64,000 nucleotides of DNA, taken from contig NZ_CP137557.1 of the NCBI RefSeq assembly GCF_019249655.2, positions 4,014,501 through 4,078,500 of the forward strand, given 5' to 3'. The notes below the pieces were generated by a model, which saw only the letters and a list, made by a program, of their open reading frames with translations, was not told where the DNA came from and made no database searches. Below, piece by piece: positions 1 to 9,274 of this stretch. The position numbers and the translations under genes are program-made. Source of the DNA: Segatella copri (GTDB lineage Bacteria; Bacteroidota; Bacteroidia; Bacteroidales; Bacteroidaceae). Position 1 is the first letter of the stretch, and the number at the start of each line of letters is the position of its first letter.

Positions 1-634
1 ATTTCGCAACCTTGTCGGCAAGGGTGACTATCTGGTTTTCGTGTTCCCCATTGCCGCCATAAACCGCTTTCTCAATCACCTCAATTTGTGCCTGCGATAG
101 ATTCTTCGCCTCTTCATATACCGGGCGATAGTCTTTCTTGGCATAGTAGAATTCATCTAGTGATACATGGATTTTATCCAGGTTCACCTGCTTGATAACC
201 ATTGTTCCAGCAGCCAGATCGCCCAGGCGCTGCGCATTCTTGGTGAGCAGGATAAACAGGAGTCCGATGCCGCTTAATCCCACATCTATCGTGCTGAGCA
301 GCCATCTCATGAAGAAAGAACCCATGGTGGGGCGGGAACCATCTTTGTTCACCACCCTTATCTTCATGATATATTTCCCTGGCGACTGACCTTCGTTGAA
401 GGTTTCCCAGAGGAAGTCGTACAGCCAGAGTGGCAATATAATCAGAAAGAAAAACAAATAATTGAGTTGGTTTCTTGTTTCATAGTCGAGTTCAAAGTAG
501 AAATACATGGCAGTGAAGCCGATGATGCCAGCTATAACCATGTCGATGATGCGTGCTATCACTCTTTCGGCAATGCTCGCAGGCGTCTGGTCTATTCTTA
601 CGAATTGGTTGGTTGTGATGTTAGAACTTGTCAT
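1..634 (-). CDS. RDD family membrane protein (3' end cut by window)
   Basis: Reading the minus strand from the ATG at 634 gives a protein beginning MTSSNITTNQFVRIDQTPAS and continuing to the window edge, about 211 residues visible. It shows the RDD pattern: an early Arg and Asp in the first membrane segment (ARIIDMVIAG), a second hydrophobic stretch, then the conserved EGQSPGKYIMKIRVV segment and a third hydrophobic region with RLGDLAAGTMVI. RDD proteins are polytopic inner-membrane proteins, some linked to ion transport; the substrate here is unknown. It diverges from the SpoIIM/MoxR operon across about 140 bases, a common pairing in Bacteroidota, so it probably works in the same envelope process. 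The C-terminal tail is hydrophilic. The family call is firm, the function is not. Confidence 0.85.
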   Translation of the reverse strand, partial: MTSSNITTNQFVRIDQTPASIAERVIARIIDMVIAGIIGFTAMYFYFELDYETRNQLNYLFFFLIILPLWLYDFLWETFNEGQSPGKYIMKIRVVNKDGSRPTMGSFFMRWLLSTIDVGLSGIGLLFILLTKNAQRLGDLAAGTMVIKQVNLDKIHVSLDEFYYAKKDYRPVYEEAKNLSQAQIEVIEKAVYGGNGEHENQIVTLADKVAK

Positions 635-720
635 AATTCCACGTTTTATAGATGATTGATGTTATTCTGTCTGCAAACTTACGGAAAAAACTACAAATAC
701 AAGAATCTTTTCCCCGAAAA

Positions 721-752
721 TTTGCATATATAAGAATATTTACTTACTTTTG
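721..752 (+). promoter_or_regulatory. Promoter of the SpoIIM/MoxR operon
   Basis: TTTG at 721-724 and TACTTTTG at 745-752 match the Bacteroidota -33 and -7 boxes, with their 5' ends 24 bases apart. Transcription would begin about 15 bases before the GTG start. Confidence 0.6.
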
Positions 753-773
753 CAACAAAAATAATAAGCAATC

Positions 774-1745
774 GTGAAAGAATTTACCTTTATACGTAAC
801 AATATCGATAAGTGGCAGCGTGCGGAAATCATCATTTCTGATGCCGACTCGCAATCGCCCGATCGTCTGGCTGAGGTCTATACCGACCTTACGTCCGACC
901 TGGCTTTTGCGCAGACGCATTATCCCGATTCCCGCATCACCATCTATCTGAACAAACTTTCATCCGTGCTTCATAACTCCATTTATCGCAACAAGCGGGA
1001 GAAATGGACTCGCATCCTCACGTTCTGGACCCAAGAAGTTCCACTTGTCATGTACGATGCCCGCAAGCTGTTGCTTGCCTCCTTCCTTATCTTTCTCATC
1101 AGTATGCTCATTGGTGTGATGTCCCAATGCTTCGATCATGACTTCTGCCGCATCATCCTGGGCGATTATTATGTGGATATGACGCTTGATAACATAGCCA
1201 AGGGTAAGCCGATGGCGGTATATGATAGTGACGGAGAGCTAAACATGTTTCTGGGCATCACCTTCAATAATATCAGGGTTTCGTTCATGATGTTCGTTTC
1301 GGGCATCCTTACAAGCATAGCCACGGGTGCCTATCTCTTTCAGAATAGCGTGATGCTCGGTTGTTTCGAAACTTTCTTTGCGCAGCGCGGACTCCTTTAT
1401 GAATCCTTCCTTGCAGTCTTCCTGCATGGCACGCTCGAAATATCAGCCATCATCATTGCAGCAGCAGGCGGTCTGGCTATAGGCAACGGCTGGCTTTTCC
1501 CCGGCACCTATTCCCGCCTGGTTTCCTTCCGTCGTGGAGCCAAGCGGGGCTTGAAGATAGTGGCAGGCACGGTGCCCGTGTTTATCCTGGCAGGTTTTAT
1601 CGAAGGCTTTGTAACGAGGCACACCGAAGTTCCCGATGCCATACGCCTTGCCTTCATCCTCCTTTCCCTTGCCTTTGTCATCGGCTATTTCGTGATATTG
1701 CCCCAGATAAGGCATCGCCAGAGAAAAAAGGATTCTAAAGACTAA
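774..1745 (+). CDS. Stage II sporulation protein M (SpoIIM/DUF95) family membrane protein
   Basis: A 323-residue polytopic membrane protein. The first 100 residues are soluble and helical (KEFTFIRNNIDKWQRAE). A first membrane helix follows near residues 100-120, then more helices, including the segment around FLHGTLEISAIIIAAAGGLAIG that is typical of SpoIIM-like proteins. Non-sporulating bacteria carry this family next to RDD, MoxR and DUF58 genes, as here; its molecular role is unknown. The start is GTG at 774, just after a promoter, with no clear Shine-Dalgarno sequence. Only 18 bases separate it from the next gene, so it is the first gene of an operon running to 7011. Confidence 0.85.
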   Translation: MKEFTFIRNNIDKWQRAEIIISDADSQSPDRLAEVYTDLTSDLAFAQTHYPDSRITIYLNKLSSVLHNSIYRNKREKWTRILTFWTQEVPLVMYDARKLLLASFLIFLISMLIGVMSQCFDHDFCRIILGDYYVDMTLDNIAKGKPMAVYDSDGELNMFLGITFNNIRVSFMMFVSGILTSIATGAYLFQNSVMLGCFETFFAQRGLLYESFLAVFLHGTLEISAIIIAAAGGLAIGNGWLFPGTYSRLVSFRRGAKRGLKIVAGTVPVFILAGFIEGFVTRHTEVPDAIRLAFILLSLAFVIGYFVILPQIRHRQRKKDSKD

Positions 1746-1763
1746 CAATAAAAATTTTATGAT

Positions 1764-2702
1764 ATGAATAAAATCGTTTTTTATCAAGAGAGAACCTTCG
1801 GAGATAAGTTCAATGTTACCTTCGAGTTTATCAAGCAAAACTGGAAGCTGATGCTTCGTTATTTTGCTTATGTTGTTTTGCCATTGAGTTTTGTAGCTGA
1901 ATTCTTCATGGAAGCTATGATGAAGAATGTCATGACTTTGGCTACAGATCCTGAAGAGCTGATGAATTTGATTCCTTCGTATGGCGGCTTTTTCCTGGTG
2001 AGCATTGCTGTTTACTTGTGGATGGGTGCGGTTTCCTTTTCCTTACTCCAGGTTTATAATGCCCGTCCCGATGGCTTGCAGAACATCGTCTTTGCCGATT
2101 TCAAGCCTCTTCTTGGGCGCAATGCCTGGCGATTGGTGAAGTCGGGATTGGCGCTCAGCCTCGTCCTCCTGGTTGTGATGATACTTGCAGGCTGTCTGTT
2201 CGCTTTGCAGATGCCTGTTATTGCCGCAGTCGTTTATCTTGTCTGCATGGCATTAATGATTCCGTTTGTACTCTTTGCACCGGTTTACATCTTCGAGGAT
2301 ATTCCCCTTTGGCAGGCTTTTGCCCGAAGCTTTCGTCTGGGTTGGCATACTTTGGGTGGCATCTTAGCCCTGGGCATTGTGTTGATGATTCTTACGGCTA
2401 TCATCTCGTTTGTCTGCACTTTGCCATGGGAAATCTGCTATCTGTTGAAATCCTTTTTTGTTGTAAATCAGGGAAATGCCGATTCTGCTTTCAATGGTGT
2501 GCCTTTCATGCTGTTACAGTATCTGCTGGGTGTCCTGATGATGCTTGCCCGCTTCCTGTTGTTGACCATATTCTATGTCAGCATCAGCTATCTCTATAGC
2601 CATGCTGCCGAGAAGCTCGATCAGATGTCGGTAGCCGAGGGCGTTGACCATTTCGAGGAGATGGCCGATAAAAATCAGGATGCCGACGACTATCAACTGT
2701 AA
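1764..2702 (+). CDS. Polytopic membrane protein of unknown function (MoxR operon)
   Basis: A 312-residue protein with about six hydrophobic segments, resembling the membrane domain found in DUF4013 and glycerophosphodiesterase-membrane-type proteins. The N-terminal 25 residues are soluble (RTFGDKFNVTFEFIKQNWK), the usual lead-in for that fold. A conserved-looking FEDIPLWQAFARSFRLGWH loop lies between helices, and the C-terminus is acidic and soluble. It sits between the SpoIIM-like and DUF4129 genes, so it is probably a partner membrane component of the same system. No catalytic motif is visible. Confidence 0.75.
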   Translation: MNKIVFYQERTFGDKFNVTFEFIKQNWKLMLRYFAYVVLPLSFVAEFFMEAMMKNVMTLATDPEELMNLIPSYGGFFLVSIAVYLWMGAVSFSLLQVYNARPDGLQNIVFADFKPLLGRNAWRLVKSGLALSLVLLVVMILAGCLFALQMPVIAAVVYLVCMALMIPFVLFAPVYIFEDIPLWQAFARSFRLGWHTLGGILALGIVLMILTAIISFVCTLPWEICYLLKSFFVVNQGNADSAFNGVPFMLLQYLLGVLMMLARFLLLTIFYVSISYLYSHAAEKLDQMSVAEGVDHFEEMADKNQDADDYQL

Positions 2703-2748
2703 ATTATCAACTGTAAACTATCAATTGTAAACTGTAAACTATCAAAGT

Positions 2749-3399
2749 ATGCCCTTTACTCCTTCCGATACATTGGTTCTCGATACTGCCAGGCTCCGTG
2801 TTTGGCAGCAGGATGACGATTATGCTTACAGTAGGGAATTGGTGCCTGCCCAGAAGAGTCTGATGGATTGGTTGGGCGAGCAGTTTGATCAGTTCTGGGA
2901 ATCCGTTTTCGGCACCGCTTTCTATCAGGAGTATTCTTCGCTAATGTGGATATTGGTGGGGGTGATACTTATTCTTGGCATCCTGTTGTTCCTCTTCTAC
3001 AAGCATCCCGAACTGTTCATGCGTTCCGGCAGGCAGGCTCCTTTGGAGTATGAGGTAACCGAGGATACCATCTATGGCGTTGATTTCGAAAGGGAGATAG
3101 CCAGGGCGATGGAGCGGAAGGATTATCGGGAAGCGATGCGACTCACTTATCTGCAAACCCTGAAGATGCTGAGCGATCATCAGCTTATCGACTGGCAACC
3201 TTTCAAGACGCCTACCCAATATACCCACGAGTGGAAAAATCGGGATTTCCGGCAGATTACGAACCTCTTTGTCCGTGTGCGTTATGGCGGATTCGAGGCA
3301 ACGGAGCAAATGCTGAAAGATATCCACACCTGTAAGATGAGTGTGGATAACTCTGTAAGTAACTTAAAATCTGTGAAAGGAGGTGATGATGAAAAGTAG
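2749..3399 (+). CDS. DUF4129 domain-containing membrane protein
   Basis: A 216-residue protein with one membrane helix at about residues 64-84. The cytoplasmic C-terminal half matches the DUF4129 pattern: DYREAMRLTYLQTLKML, IDWQPFKTPTQYTHEW, and FVRVRYGGFEATEQ. DUF4129 domains commonly accompany transglutaminase or MoxR/DUF58 genes and may scaffold them. The 46 bases in front hold a low-complexity CTGTAAACTATCAA tract. Its last codons overlap the start of the DUF4350 gene, which implies translational coupling. Confidence 0.82.
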   Translation: MPFTPSDTLVLDTARLRVWQQDDDYAYSRELVPAQKSLMDWLGEQFDQFWESVFGTAFYQEYSSLMWILVGVILILGILLFLFYKHPELFMRSGRQAPLEYEVTEDTIYGVDFEREIARAMERKDYREAMRLTYLQTLKMLSDHQLIDWQPFKTPTQYTHEWKNRDFRQITNLFVRVRYGGFEATEQMLKDIHTCKMSVDNSVSNLKSVKGGDDEK

Positions 3400-4627
3400 T
3401 TATAAGTTTTTCCTGAGCATGATGGCGCTTTTTATCCTCATGTTCCTGCTTCAGATGCAACTGCCCAAGAAGTTTGTGTGGAATCCTACCTTCTATCATG
3501 CCGACCGCCAGCCTTTCGGCTGCTACGTGTTCGATAGCATCATGCGCCAAAGCTTGCCTCAAGGTTATCAGGTTACCGCCAAAACCTTCAGGCAGCTTGA
3601 TGAGGAAAACAGAAACCGGAAGATAGCCGTGGTGGTGCTGGATAATTCCCTGAGACTGAAGAAGGTGGATGTAGGTCACCTCCGGAAGATAGCCCAGCGT
3701 GGCGGAAAAGTGATGGTTGCCTATCATTGGGGAGGTTCAGATGAACTGGATAGCAGTTTTCATGTCGATATGTCGAGCGGGGCGTTTTATCTGGATAATA
3801 TCATGCGAAGGATGGCGAGTCAGCAGGATGTGTATGATACCCTTACCTGGTGTGGCTATCCGTTGGCTTATCCCCAGCGGGAATATCGGTTGATAGACCA
3901 GCTGATAAGCGGCTCGATTTCTCTCGATTCAGCCAGCAAAGCCACGGTGCTGGCTTACAGTCTTCAGGCTAATCGCAAGTTTCCGTCAGCAGTTTCCTTG
4001 CCTTGCGGTAAGGGCGAGGTTATCTTTGTGGCCACTCCGTTGCTCTTTACCAATATGGGTGTGTTGGATGATGTTTCTTCGCAGTATGTCTTCCGAATCA
4101 TGTCGCAGATGGCCGATTTGCCGGTTTACCGCACGGAAGCATATCTGGAATCGAAGGTGAAGCTCGAAGCAGAACAGTCGCCGCTCCGCGAGTTGCTGAA
4201 GCGCCCTCCTTTGCGGTGGGCAGTCTATCTCGTGATGCTGGGCGTAGTGCTCTTCATGATATTCACAGCCCGCCGGCGCCAGCGGGTTATCCCGATAGTG
4301 GAAAAGCCGAAGAACAGGTCGCTGGAGTTTATCCAGCTCATCGGTACGCTCTATTATCAGCGTCACGACCATGCCGATCTGGTGCGGAAGAAATTCAGGT
4401 TCTTTGCCGAAGAGGTAAGAAGGAATGCGGGCATTGATATCGGCGATGTGAACCAGGGAGATGCCGATTGCCGAGCCTTGGCAGAGATAACAGGCATGGA
4501 TGTGAAAAAAATCAAGGAAACCATCCGAGAGATTCGGCTGGTGATACATTCAGATTTGAATATCCCAGCCAGGCAAATGAGGAAACTCATCGACGAGATG
4601 AATCGCATACTTGAGAATATTCAGTAA
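3389..4627 (+). CDS. DUF4350 domain-containing membrane protein
   Basis: Starting from the ATG at 3389 this is a 412-residue protein; GTG at 3383 and ATG at 3386 are in frame and also possible. A real Shine-Dalgarno sequence, AAAGGAGG ending at 3383, favours 3386 or 3389 and is unusual in this window. There is an N-terminal membrane anchor, then a periplasmic DUF4350 domain (about residues 35-230) containing IAVVVLDNSLRLKK and GGKVMVAYHWGG. A second membrane helix follows near residue 275, then a cytoplasmic tail. DUF4350 resembles a glutamine-amidotransferase-like fold without evident catalytic residues. It overlaps the DUF4129 gene and precedes moxR. Confidence 0.82.
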   Translation: MKSSYKFFLSMMALFILMFLLQMQLPKKFVWNPTFYHADRQPFGCYVFDSIMRQSLPQGYQVTAKTFRQLDEENRNRKIAVVVLDNSLRLKKVDVGHLRKIAQRGGKVMVAYHWGGSDELDSSFHVDMSSGAFYLDNIMRRMASQQDVYDTLTWCGYPLAYPQREYRLIDQLISGSISLDSASKATVLAYSLQANRKFPSAVSLPCGKGEVIFVATPLLFTNMGVLDDVSSQYVFRIMSQMADLPVYRTEAYLESKVKLEAEQSPLRELLKRPPLRWAVYLVMLGVVLFMIFTARRRQRVIPIVEKPKNRSLEFIQLIGTLYYQRHDHADLVRKKFRFFAEEVRRNAGIDIGDVNQGDADCRALAEITGMDVKKIKETIREIRLVIHSDLNIPARQMRKLIDEMNRILENIQ

Positions 4628-4648
4628 AATATAATAGGTGAAATATCG

Positions 4649-4698
4649 GTACATGATAGTATGCGGATATTCAATACATGATAGTATGCAAATATTCA
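4649..4698 (+). repeat. Two tandem 25-base repeats before the moxR-type gene
   Basis: TACATGATAGTATGC followed by a variable pair and ATATTCAA occurs at 4649-4673 and again at 4674-4698, differing at two bases. It fills most of the 84-base gap before the MoxR start and looks like a recent short duplication. Confidence 0.8.
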
Positions 4699-4711
4699 AT
4701 ATAATATAGTA

Positions 4712-5683
4712 ATGGAAATGGAAGAACAAAGATTAGACTTAACTCTTTTCTCAGAAAAGATAGAACGCCTTCGACAGGAGATAGCGAAGGTGATAGTGGG
4801 GCAGGATGAAGCCATCGAACTGGTGCTTACTTCTATCCTTGCCAATGGACACGTGCTTATCGAAGGAGTGCCGGGAGTGGCAAAGACCCTTTTGGCCCGG
4901 TTGATAGCCCGATTGGTAGATGCCGGGTTCAGCCGGGTGCAGTTTACCCCCGACTTGATGCCTAGCGATTTGCTAGGTATCAACATCTTCAATGTCAAGA
5001 CCCAGGAGTTTGAGTTCCATCAGGGCCCCATCTTCTCCGACATTGTTCTGGTAGATGAAATCAACCGTGCACCCGCCAAGACGCAGGCGGCACTCTTCGA
5101 GGTGATGGAAGAGCGACAGGTGAGCATCGATGGCGTTACCCATAAGATGGGCGATTTCTATACCATCCTTGCCACCCAGAACCCCGTGGAGCAGGAAGGA
5201 ACCTATCGCCTGCCCGAGGCTCAGCTCGACCGTTTCCTAATGAAGATAACGATGGGCTATCCTTCGCTGGATGATGAACTGGAGATTCTGAAGCGCCATC
5301 AGGAGCATAGCAATCTGGTGAAGCTTGCCGATATTCAGCCCGTTCTGAGCAAGGCAGAACTCCTGCAGTTGCGTAGCTATATAAATAAGGTGGTCATCGA
5401 CGAGAGCCTGCTTTGCTATATAGCCCAGATAGTTCAGCAAACCCGCAGTACCCGTGCCGTTTATCTGGGAGCATCGCCCCGAGCTTCTGTGGCAATGCTC
5501 CAGGCTAGCAAGGCATACGCCCTGCTGCAAGGTCGCGATTTCGTAACGCCCGAAGATATCAAGCAGGTTACTCCATCCATTCTCCAGCACCGCCTGGTGC
5601 TCACCGCCGAGGCAGAGATGGAAGGATACACCGCCTATAAAGTGGCGCAGCGACTCATCGACAAAGTTGAAGTTCCGAAATAA
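4712..5683 (+). CDS. MoxR-family AAA+ ATPase
   Basis: A 323-residue cytoplasmic ATPase. Walker A is GVPGVAKT near residue 54. Walker B is IVLVDEINRAP near residue 115, followed by the MoxR signature KTQAALFEVMEERQVS and the sensor-1 segment ILATQNPVEQEGTYRLPEAQLDRF. The AAA lid closes the protein. MoxR ATPases act as chaperone-like remodelers, often with DUF58 and von Willebrand A proteins; in this layout the next gene is DUF58. The length is normal. The start is ATG at 4712; another in-frame ATG lies two codons on. Confidence 0.93.
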   Translation: MEMEEQRLDLTLFSEKIERLRQEIAKVIVGQDEAIELVLTSILANGHVLIEGVPGVAKTLLARLIARLVDAGFSRVQFTPDLMPSDLLGINIFNVKTQEFEFHQGPIFSDIVLVDEINRAPAKTQAALFEVMEERQVSIDGVTHKMGDFYTILATQNPVEQEGTYRLPEAQLDRFLMKITMGYPSLDDELEILKRHQEHSNLVKLADIQPVLSKAELLQLRSYINKVVIDESLLCYIAQIVQQTRSTRAVYLGASPRASVAMLQASKAYALLQGRDFVTPEDIKQVTPSILQHRLVLTAEAEMEGYTAYKVAQRLIDKVEVPK

Positions 5684-5688
5684 ATAAA

Positions 5689-7011
5689 GTGAAGAGTACA
5701 TTGTTTCTTACCAGAAGATTTTATATCGTTTTAGCAGTCCTGGTCTTTATCACAGGTTTGGGCAGCTTTGTTCCCCCGATGTTCCTCATTGGGAGATGGC
5801 TGCTTGTTGCCCTGGGCGTTCTGCTCCTGCTGGAGGCTTTCCTGCTTTATCACGAGCGGGGCATTATGGCTAGGCGAACGATGGTAGATAGGTTTTCCAA
5901 TGGCGATGACAACGAGGTGAACATCCGTGTGGAAAGTATTTATTCCTTTCCGGTTCTGCTTCATGTCATTGATGAGATTCCGCCCGTATTCCAGCGTCGT
6001 GATATCCACTTTCGTCTAAGGCTGGGCATGGGTGAGGGCAAGAATATCCGGTATTTTCTTCGTCCCACAGAGCGGGGTGAATATGATTTCGGCTTAATCC
6101 GCATCTTTGTCTCTTCGCCCATCTCGCTCTTGCAGCGCCGCTTCTCGCTGGGGCAGCCCCGTCAGGTGAAGGTATATCCTTCCTATCTGATGCTCACCCG
6201 ATATGAGTTGCTTGCCATCAGCAATAATCTAACCGAACTCGGCATCAAGAAGATTCGCCGTGTGGGCAATCATACCGAGTTTGAACAGATCAGGGATTAT
6301 GTGACGGGTGATGATTTCCGGCTCATCAACTGGAAGGCCACCGCCCGCACCTCCCGTCTGATGGTGAACGTGTATCAGGACGAGCGTTCGCAGCAGGTGT
6401 TCAGCATCATCGACAAGGGTAGGGTGATGCAGCAGGCTTTCCGGGGGATGACTTATCTAGATTATGCCATCAACGCCTCGCTGGTGCTTTCGTATATGGC
6501 GATGCGCAAGGAAGACAAGGCGGGCATCGTAACCTTCAGCTCCCGTTTCGAGGATTTCGTGCCAGCCTCCCGACACGCCGGCCACATGCAGAACATCTTG
6601 GAGATTCTCTATCGCCAGCAGACCCGCTTTGCCGAATCCGACTATTCTGCCCTGGTAGATGGGGTAAACCTGCACGTCAGCAAGCGTTCGCTCCTGGTGC
6701 TCTATACGAGTTTTGCCAATCGTGTCAGCATGGAGAGGCAGTTGCCTTATCTTCTTCAGCTCAACCGCCGCCACCGTCTTCTGGTGGTGTTCTTCGAGGA
6801 TGATGAGGTGAAAGATTATCTTGCCACCCGTCCTGATAGCGATGAGGAATATTATCGCCATGTCATTGCCGAGCAGTTTGCCTACGAGCAGCGTCTCATC
6901 GTTTCCTCGCTCAAGCAGCGGGGCATCATGGCCTTGTTGACCACGCCCGAGAAGCTGTCGGTTGACGTACTTAACAAATATCTCGAGATCAAGGCTCGGG
7001 AATTGTTGTAA
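5689..7011 (+). CDS. DUF58 domain-containing protein
   Basis: A 440-residue protein starting at GTG 5689, only 5 bases after the MoxR stop. Two adjacent membrane helices occupy roughly residues 10-55. The DUF58 signature is clear at about 195-240: GNHTEFEQIRDYVTGDDFRLINWKA is split across the family core (I read IRDYVTGDD and INWKATAR as the diagnostic parts). A von Willebrand A-like fold follows, with a modified metal site beginning FSIIDKGRVM. It is the usual partner of MoxR. It closes the operon; 132 bases follow before the next gene, which has its own promoter. Confidence 0.9.
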   Translation: MKSTLFLTRRFYIVLAVLVFITGLGSFVPPMFLIGRWLLVALGVLLLLEAFLLYHERGIMARRTMVDRFSNGDDNEVNIRVESIYSFPVLLHVIDEIPPVFQRRDIHFRLRLGMGEGKNIRYFLRPTERGEYDFGLIRIFVSSPISLLQRRFSLGQPRQVKVYPSYLMLTRYELLAISNNLTELGIKKIRRVGNHTEFEQIRDYVTGDDFRLINWKATARTSRLMVNVYQDERSQQVFSIIDKGRVMQQAFRGMTYLDYAINASLVLSYMAMRKEDKAGIVTFSSRFEDFVPASRHAGHMQNILEILYRQQTRFAESDYSALVDGVNLHVSKRSLLVLYTSFANRVSMERQLPYLLQLNRRHRLLVVFFEDDEVKDYLATRPDSDEEYYRHVIAEQFAYEQRLIVSSLKQRGIMALLTTPEKLSVDVLNKYLEIKARELL

Positions 7012-7088
7012 ATAGTAAGAAGAATACTTCTTTATAGCAAGAAGAATACATTTTTCTTTAGCATAAGTAATAAAAAACGCAGGGAATG

Positions 7089-7120
7089 TTTGGAATTCTC
7101 ATCAAAAAGTCTTACCTTTG
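7089..7120 (+). promoter_or_regulatory. Promoter of the short GH43-like gene and sugar transporter
   Basis: TTTG at 7089-7092 and TACCTTTG at 7113-7120, 5' ends 24 bases apart, lie just upstream of the ATG at 7144. Confidence 0.6.
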
Positions 7121-7143
7121 TTCCCAATTAAAACGAATGCCTT

Positions 7144-7821
7144 ATGAATAGACCAAACCTATTTGCACTTTTATGTGTGCTGATGCTGGCATGGCTGCCG
7201 GTTTCGGCTCTGGAGTTTCGTAATCCAGTGATGCCAGGTTATCATTCCGTCCCATCCGTGTGTCGGGCAGGGGATAAATGGGTTCATTTACAGAATTCCA
7301 TTCCGGATAACTATCTTTGCAATGATACGATGGCTGTGGGGAAGAAGTATCTGATGCGTCTCTATCCTCATGGTTCCCTGACGGAGAATCAGCAGCCTAC
7401 CTTTGCAGGACGTTTACAGGAAAGCACCAGCTTCATCCTGGAAACGGAGGTTGTTACGATAGGAAATGTGGAGGCGGGACTCTCGGTTTATCGTGTCAAT
7501 GATGGGCATTTCGACCTTTTTGTATCCAAGAAGCAGGTGGCTTTGCGCTGCAAGCTGAAAAGCATCGACTATGTGGTGAAGAGCGTGCCTCGCCTGCGCA
7601 AGGGTTCGGTGAAACTGCGCATCAGAAGCAATGGCGAGATGTATTACTTCGACTATTCGCTCGATGGAAAGCGATACCACGAGTTGGCTTCCATGAACTG
7701 CAGCCTGATGAGCACCGAGGTGGCAGGCGGCTCTGCGGGCATTACGCTGGGCATGTTTGCCGATGGAAAGCCAAGGAGCGGTCATGCCGACTTCGCCTAC
7801 TTCCATTATGAAGAAAAATAA
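7144..7821 (+). CDS. Secreted GH43-like protein lacking the catalytic domain
   Basis: A 225-residue protein with a signal peptide (about residues 1-22). Residues 27-44, NPVMPGYHSVPSVCRAGD, align without gaps to NPVLAGFYPDPSLCRVGD of the full GH43 at 36326-37996 (10 of 18 identical). The catalytic base Asp of the PDPS motif is Val36 here. The chain then jumps straight to the beta-sandwich C-terminal domain of GH43 enzymes (W46, LMRLYP, AGRLQ, FILETEV, AGLSVY, YYFDYSLDG). The five-bladed propeller with the other two catalytic acids is absent. It should not hydrolyse glycans; a binding role or a relic are both possible. It is cotranscribed with the transporter 14 bases downstream. Confidence 0.7.
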   Translation: MNRPNLFALLCVLMLAWLPVSALEFRNPVMPGYHSVPSVCRAGDKWVHLQNSIPDNYLCNDTMAVGKKYLMRLYPHGSLTENQQPTFAGRLQESTSFILETEVVTIGNVEAGLSVYRVNDGHFDLFVSKKQVALRCKLKSIDYVVKSVPRLRKGSVKLRIRSNGEMYYFDYSLDGKRYHELASMNCSLMSTEVAGGSAGITLGMFADGKPRSGHADFAYFHYEEK

Positions 7822-7835
7822 GATTAAAATAAATA

Positions 7836-9068
7836 ATGATGTCAAAAGCAACAAAGGAAACAACAGAAACAACTCAGATTGCCGACAAGAAATATCTTGT
7901 CCCATTCATTCTCATCACGTCGCTCTTCTTCTTGTGGGGCTTCGCACGTGCCATCCTCGATGTGCTCAACAAGCATTTCCAGAATGCACTTCATATCAGC
8001 ATTACGCACTCTTCGCTCATTCAGGTTACCACCTATCTGGGCTATTTCCTCATGGCGATACCGGCGGGTATATTTATAAATAGGTATGGCTATCGCCGCG
8101 GAGTGGTGTTCGGACTCCTGCTCTTTGGCTTGGGAGCCATCCTCTTCATCCCCGGAGCATCGATGGGCAGTTTCTATGCCTTCCTGTTTTGCCTCTTCAT
8201 CATCGGTTGCGGACTGGTGTTCCTGGAGACGGCAGCCAATCCTTACGTAACGGAGTTGGGTGCTAAGGAAACGGCTACCAGCCGACTGAACCTCTCGCAG
8301 TCGTTCAATGGTTTGGGCAGCATCTTCGCCACTTTCTGCATCGGTCAGTTTCTCTTCAATGGCACCCAGGAAGGTGGCAACGTGGTGATTCCCTACGGCA
8401 TCCTGGGCGTATTGGTATTGCTGATAGCCTTCGTGTTTTCTCGTGTGGAATTGCCTGAGATTCAGCATGCTCAGACCCGGGAAGATAAGGCAAAGGGTAG
8501 CAATATCAGCAAGCTTTTTGCCAATCATAAGATGTTTGTGTTCGGTCTCTTCGCCTTGCTGAGTTATGAGGTGGCAGAGATTTCCATCAACTCATACTTC
8601 ATCAATTTCGTAACGGGCATGCAGTGGATGGACGACCGCACGGCTTCTCTCGTGCTCACCCTGGCGCTAGCATTCTTCATGGTGGGCAGATTTCTGGGCA
8701 GCTGGATTATGCGCCACATCAAGGCAACCACCATGCTCCTGATCTGTGCCGTGGGCAGCGTCTGTTCCATCGGTTTGGTTCTCTGCAATTTAGGTACGGT
8801 ATCGCTGGTAGCCTTGGTAGCCAACTATCTTTTTGAGGCCATCATGTTCCCAACCATCTTCAGTCTCGCCCTTACGGGATTGGGCAATCTTACGAAGACG
8901 GCATCCTCCCTCCTGATGATGACTCCGATAGGCGGATGCGGCTTCCTGCTGATGGGGCTGATAGCCGATACCACGCATGTGGTGATGCCTTTCATTGTGC
9001 CTTTCATCGGCTTTGTGGTGGTATTGGCGTATGCAGCTAGAGAGTACAGAATTGCAAAGTGCGTTTAG
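7836..9068 (+). CDS. FucP-type sugar:proton symporter (major facilitator superfamily)
   Basis: A 410-residue inner-membrane protein with about twelve hydrophobic segments. The start is FucP-like (LVPFILITSLFFLWGFARAI, DVLNKHFQ), followed by the ETAANPYVTELG segment typical of the L-fucose/glucose/galactose symporter group. These carriers take monosaccharides into the cytoplasm with protons; the exact sugar cannot be read from sequence. ATG occurs at 7836 and 7839. The partner gene just upstream is a non-catalytic GH43-like protein, so pentose or hexose released from plant glycans is plausible. Confidence 0.88.
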   Translation: MMSKATKETTETTQIADKKYLVPFILITSLFFLWGFARAILDVLNKHFQNALHISITHSSLIQVTTYLGYFLMAIPAGIFINRYGYRRGVVFGLLLFGLGAILFIPGASMGSFYAFLFCLFIIGCGLVFLETAANPYVTELGAKETATSRLNLSQSFNGLGSIFATFCIGQFLFNGTQEGGNVVIPYGILGVLVLLIAFVFSRVELPEIQHAQTREDKAKGSNISKLFANHKMFVFGLFALLSYEVAEISINSYFINFVTGMQWMDDRTASLVLTLALAFFMVGRFLGSWIMRHIKATTMLLICAVGSVCSIGLVLCNLGTVSLVALVANYLFEAIMFPTIFSLALTGLGNLTKTASSLLMMTPIGGCGFLLMGLIADTTHVVMPFIVPFIGFVVVLAYAAREYRIAKCV

Positions 9069-9148
9069 CAAAAAGGGTTAAGAAAAGATGAGAAGTGTAA
9101 ATATTAACTTTTTTAACTTGATTGTAACCCGAAAAGTTTCGCCAACAT

Positions 9149-9179
9149 TTTGCTATTTCAAATGAAAAAGTTAAATTTG
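9149..9179 (+). promoter_or_regulatory. Promoter of the aldolase gene
   Basis: TTTG at 9149-9152 and TAAATTTG at 9172-9179 (5' ends 23 bases apart). The predicted leader is about 88 bases and contains a short TCCC/GGGA hairpin near 9208. Confidence 0.55.
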
Positions 9180-9274
9180 CACTCGGAAAAATAAAAAGGT
9201 AGGCGTTCCCCTTAGGGAGAATGGCCTTCCGAAACAACGAGAATGTTTCATTAAAATATAAATTTTAAACAATT

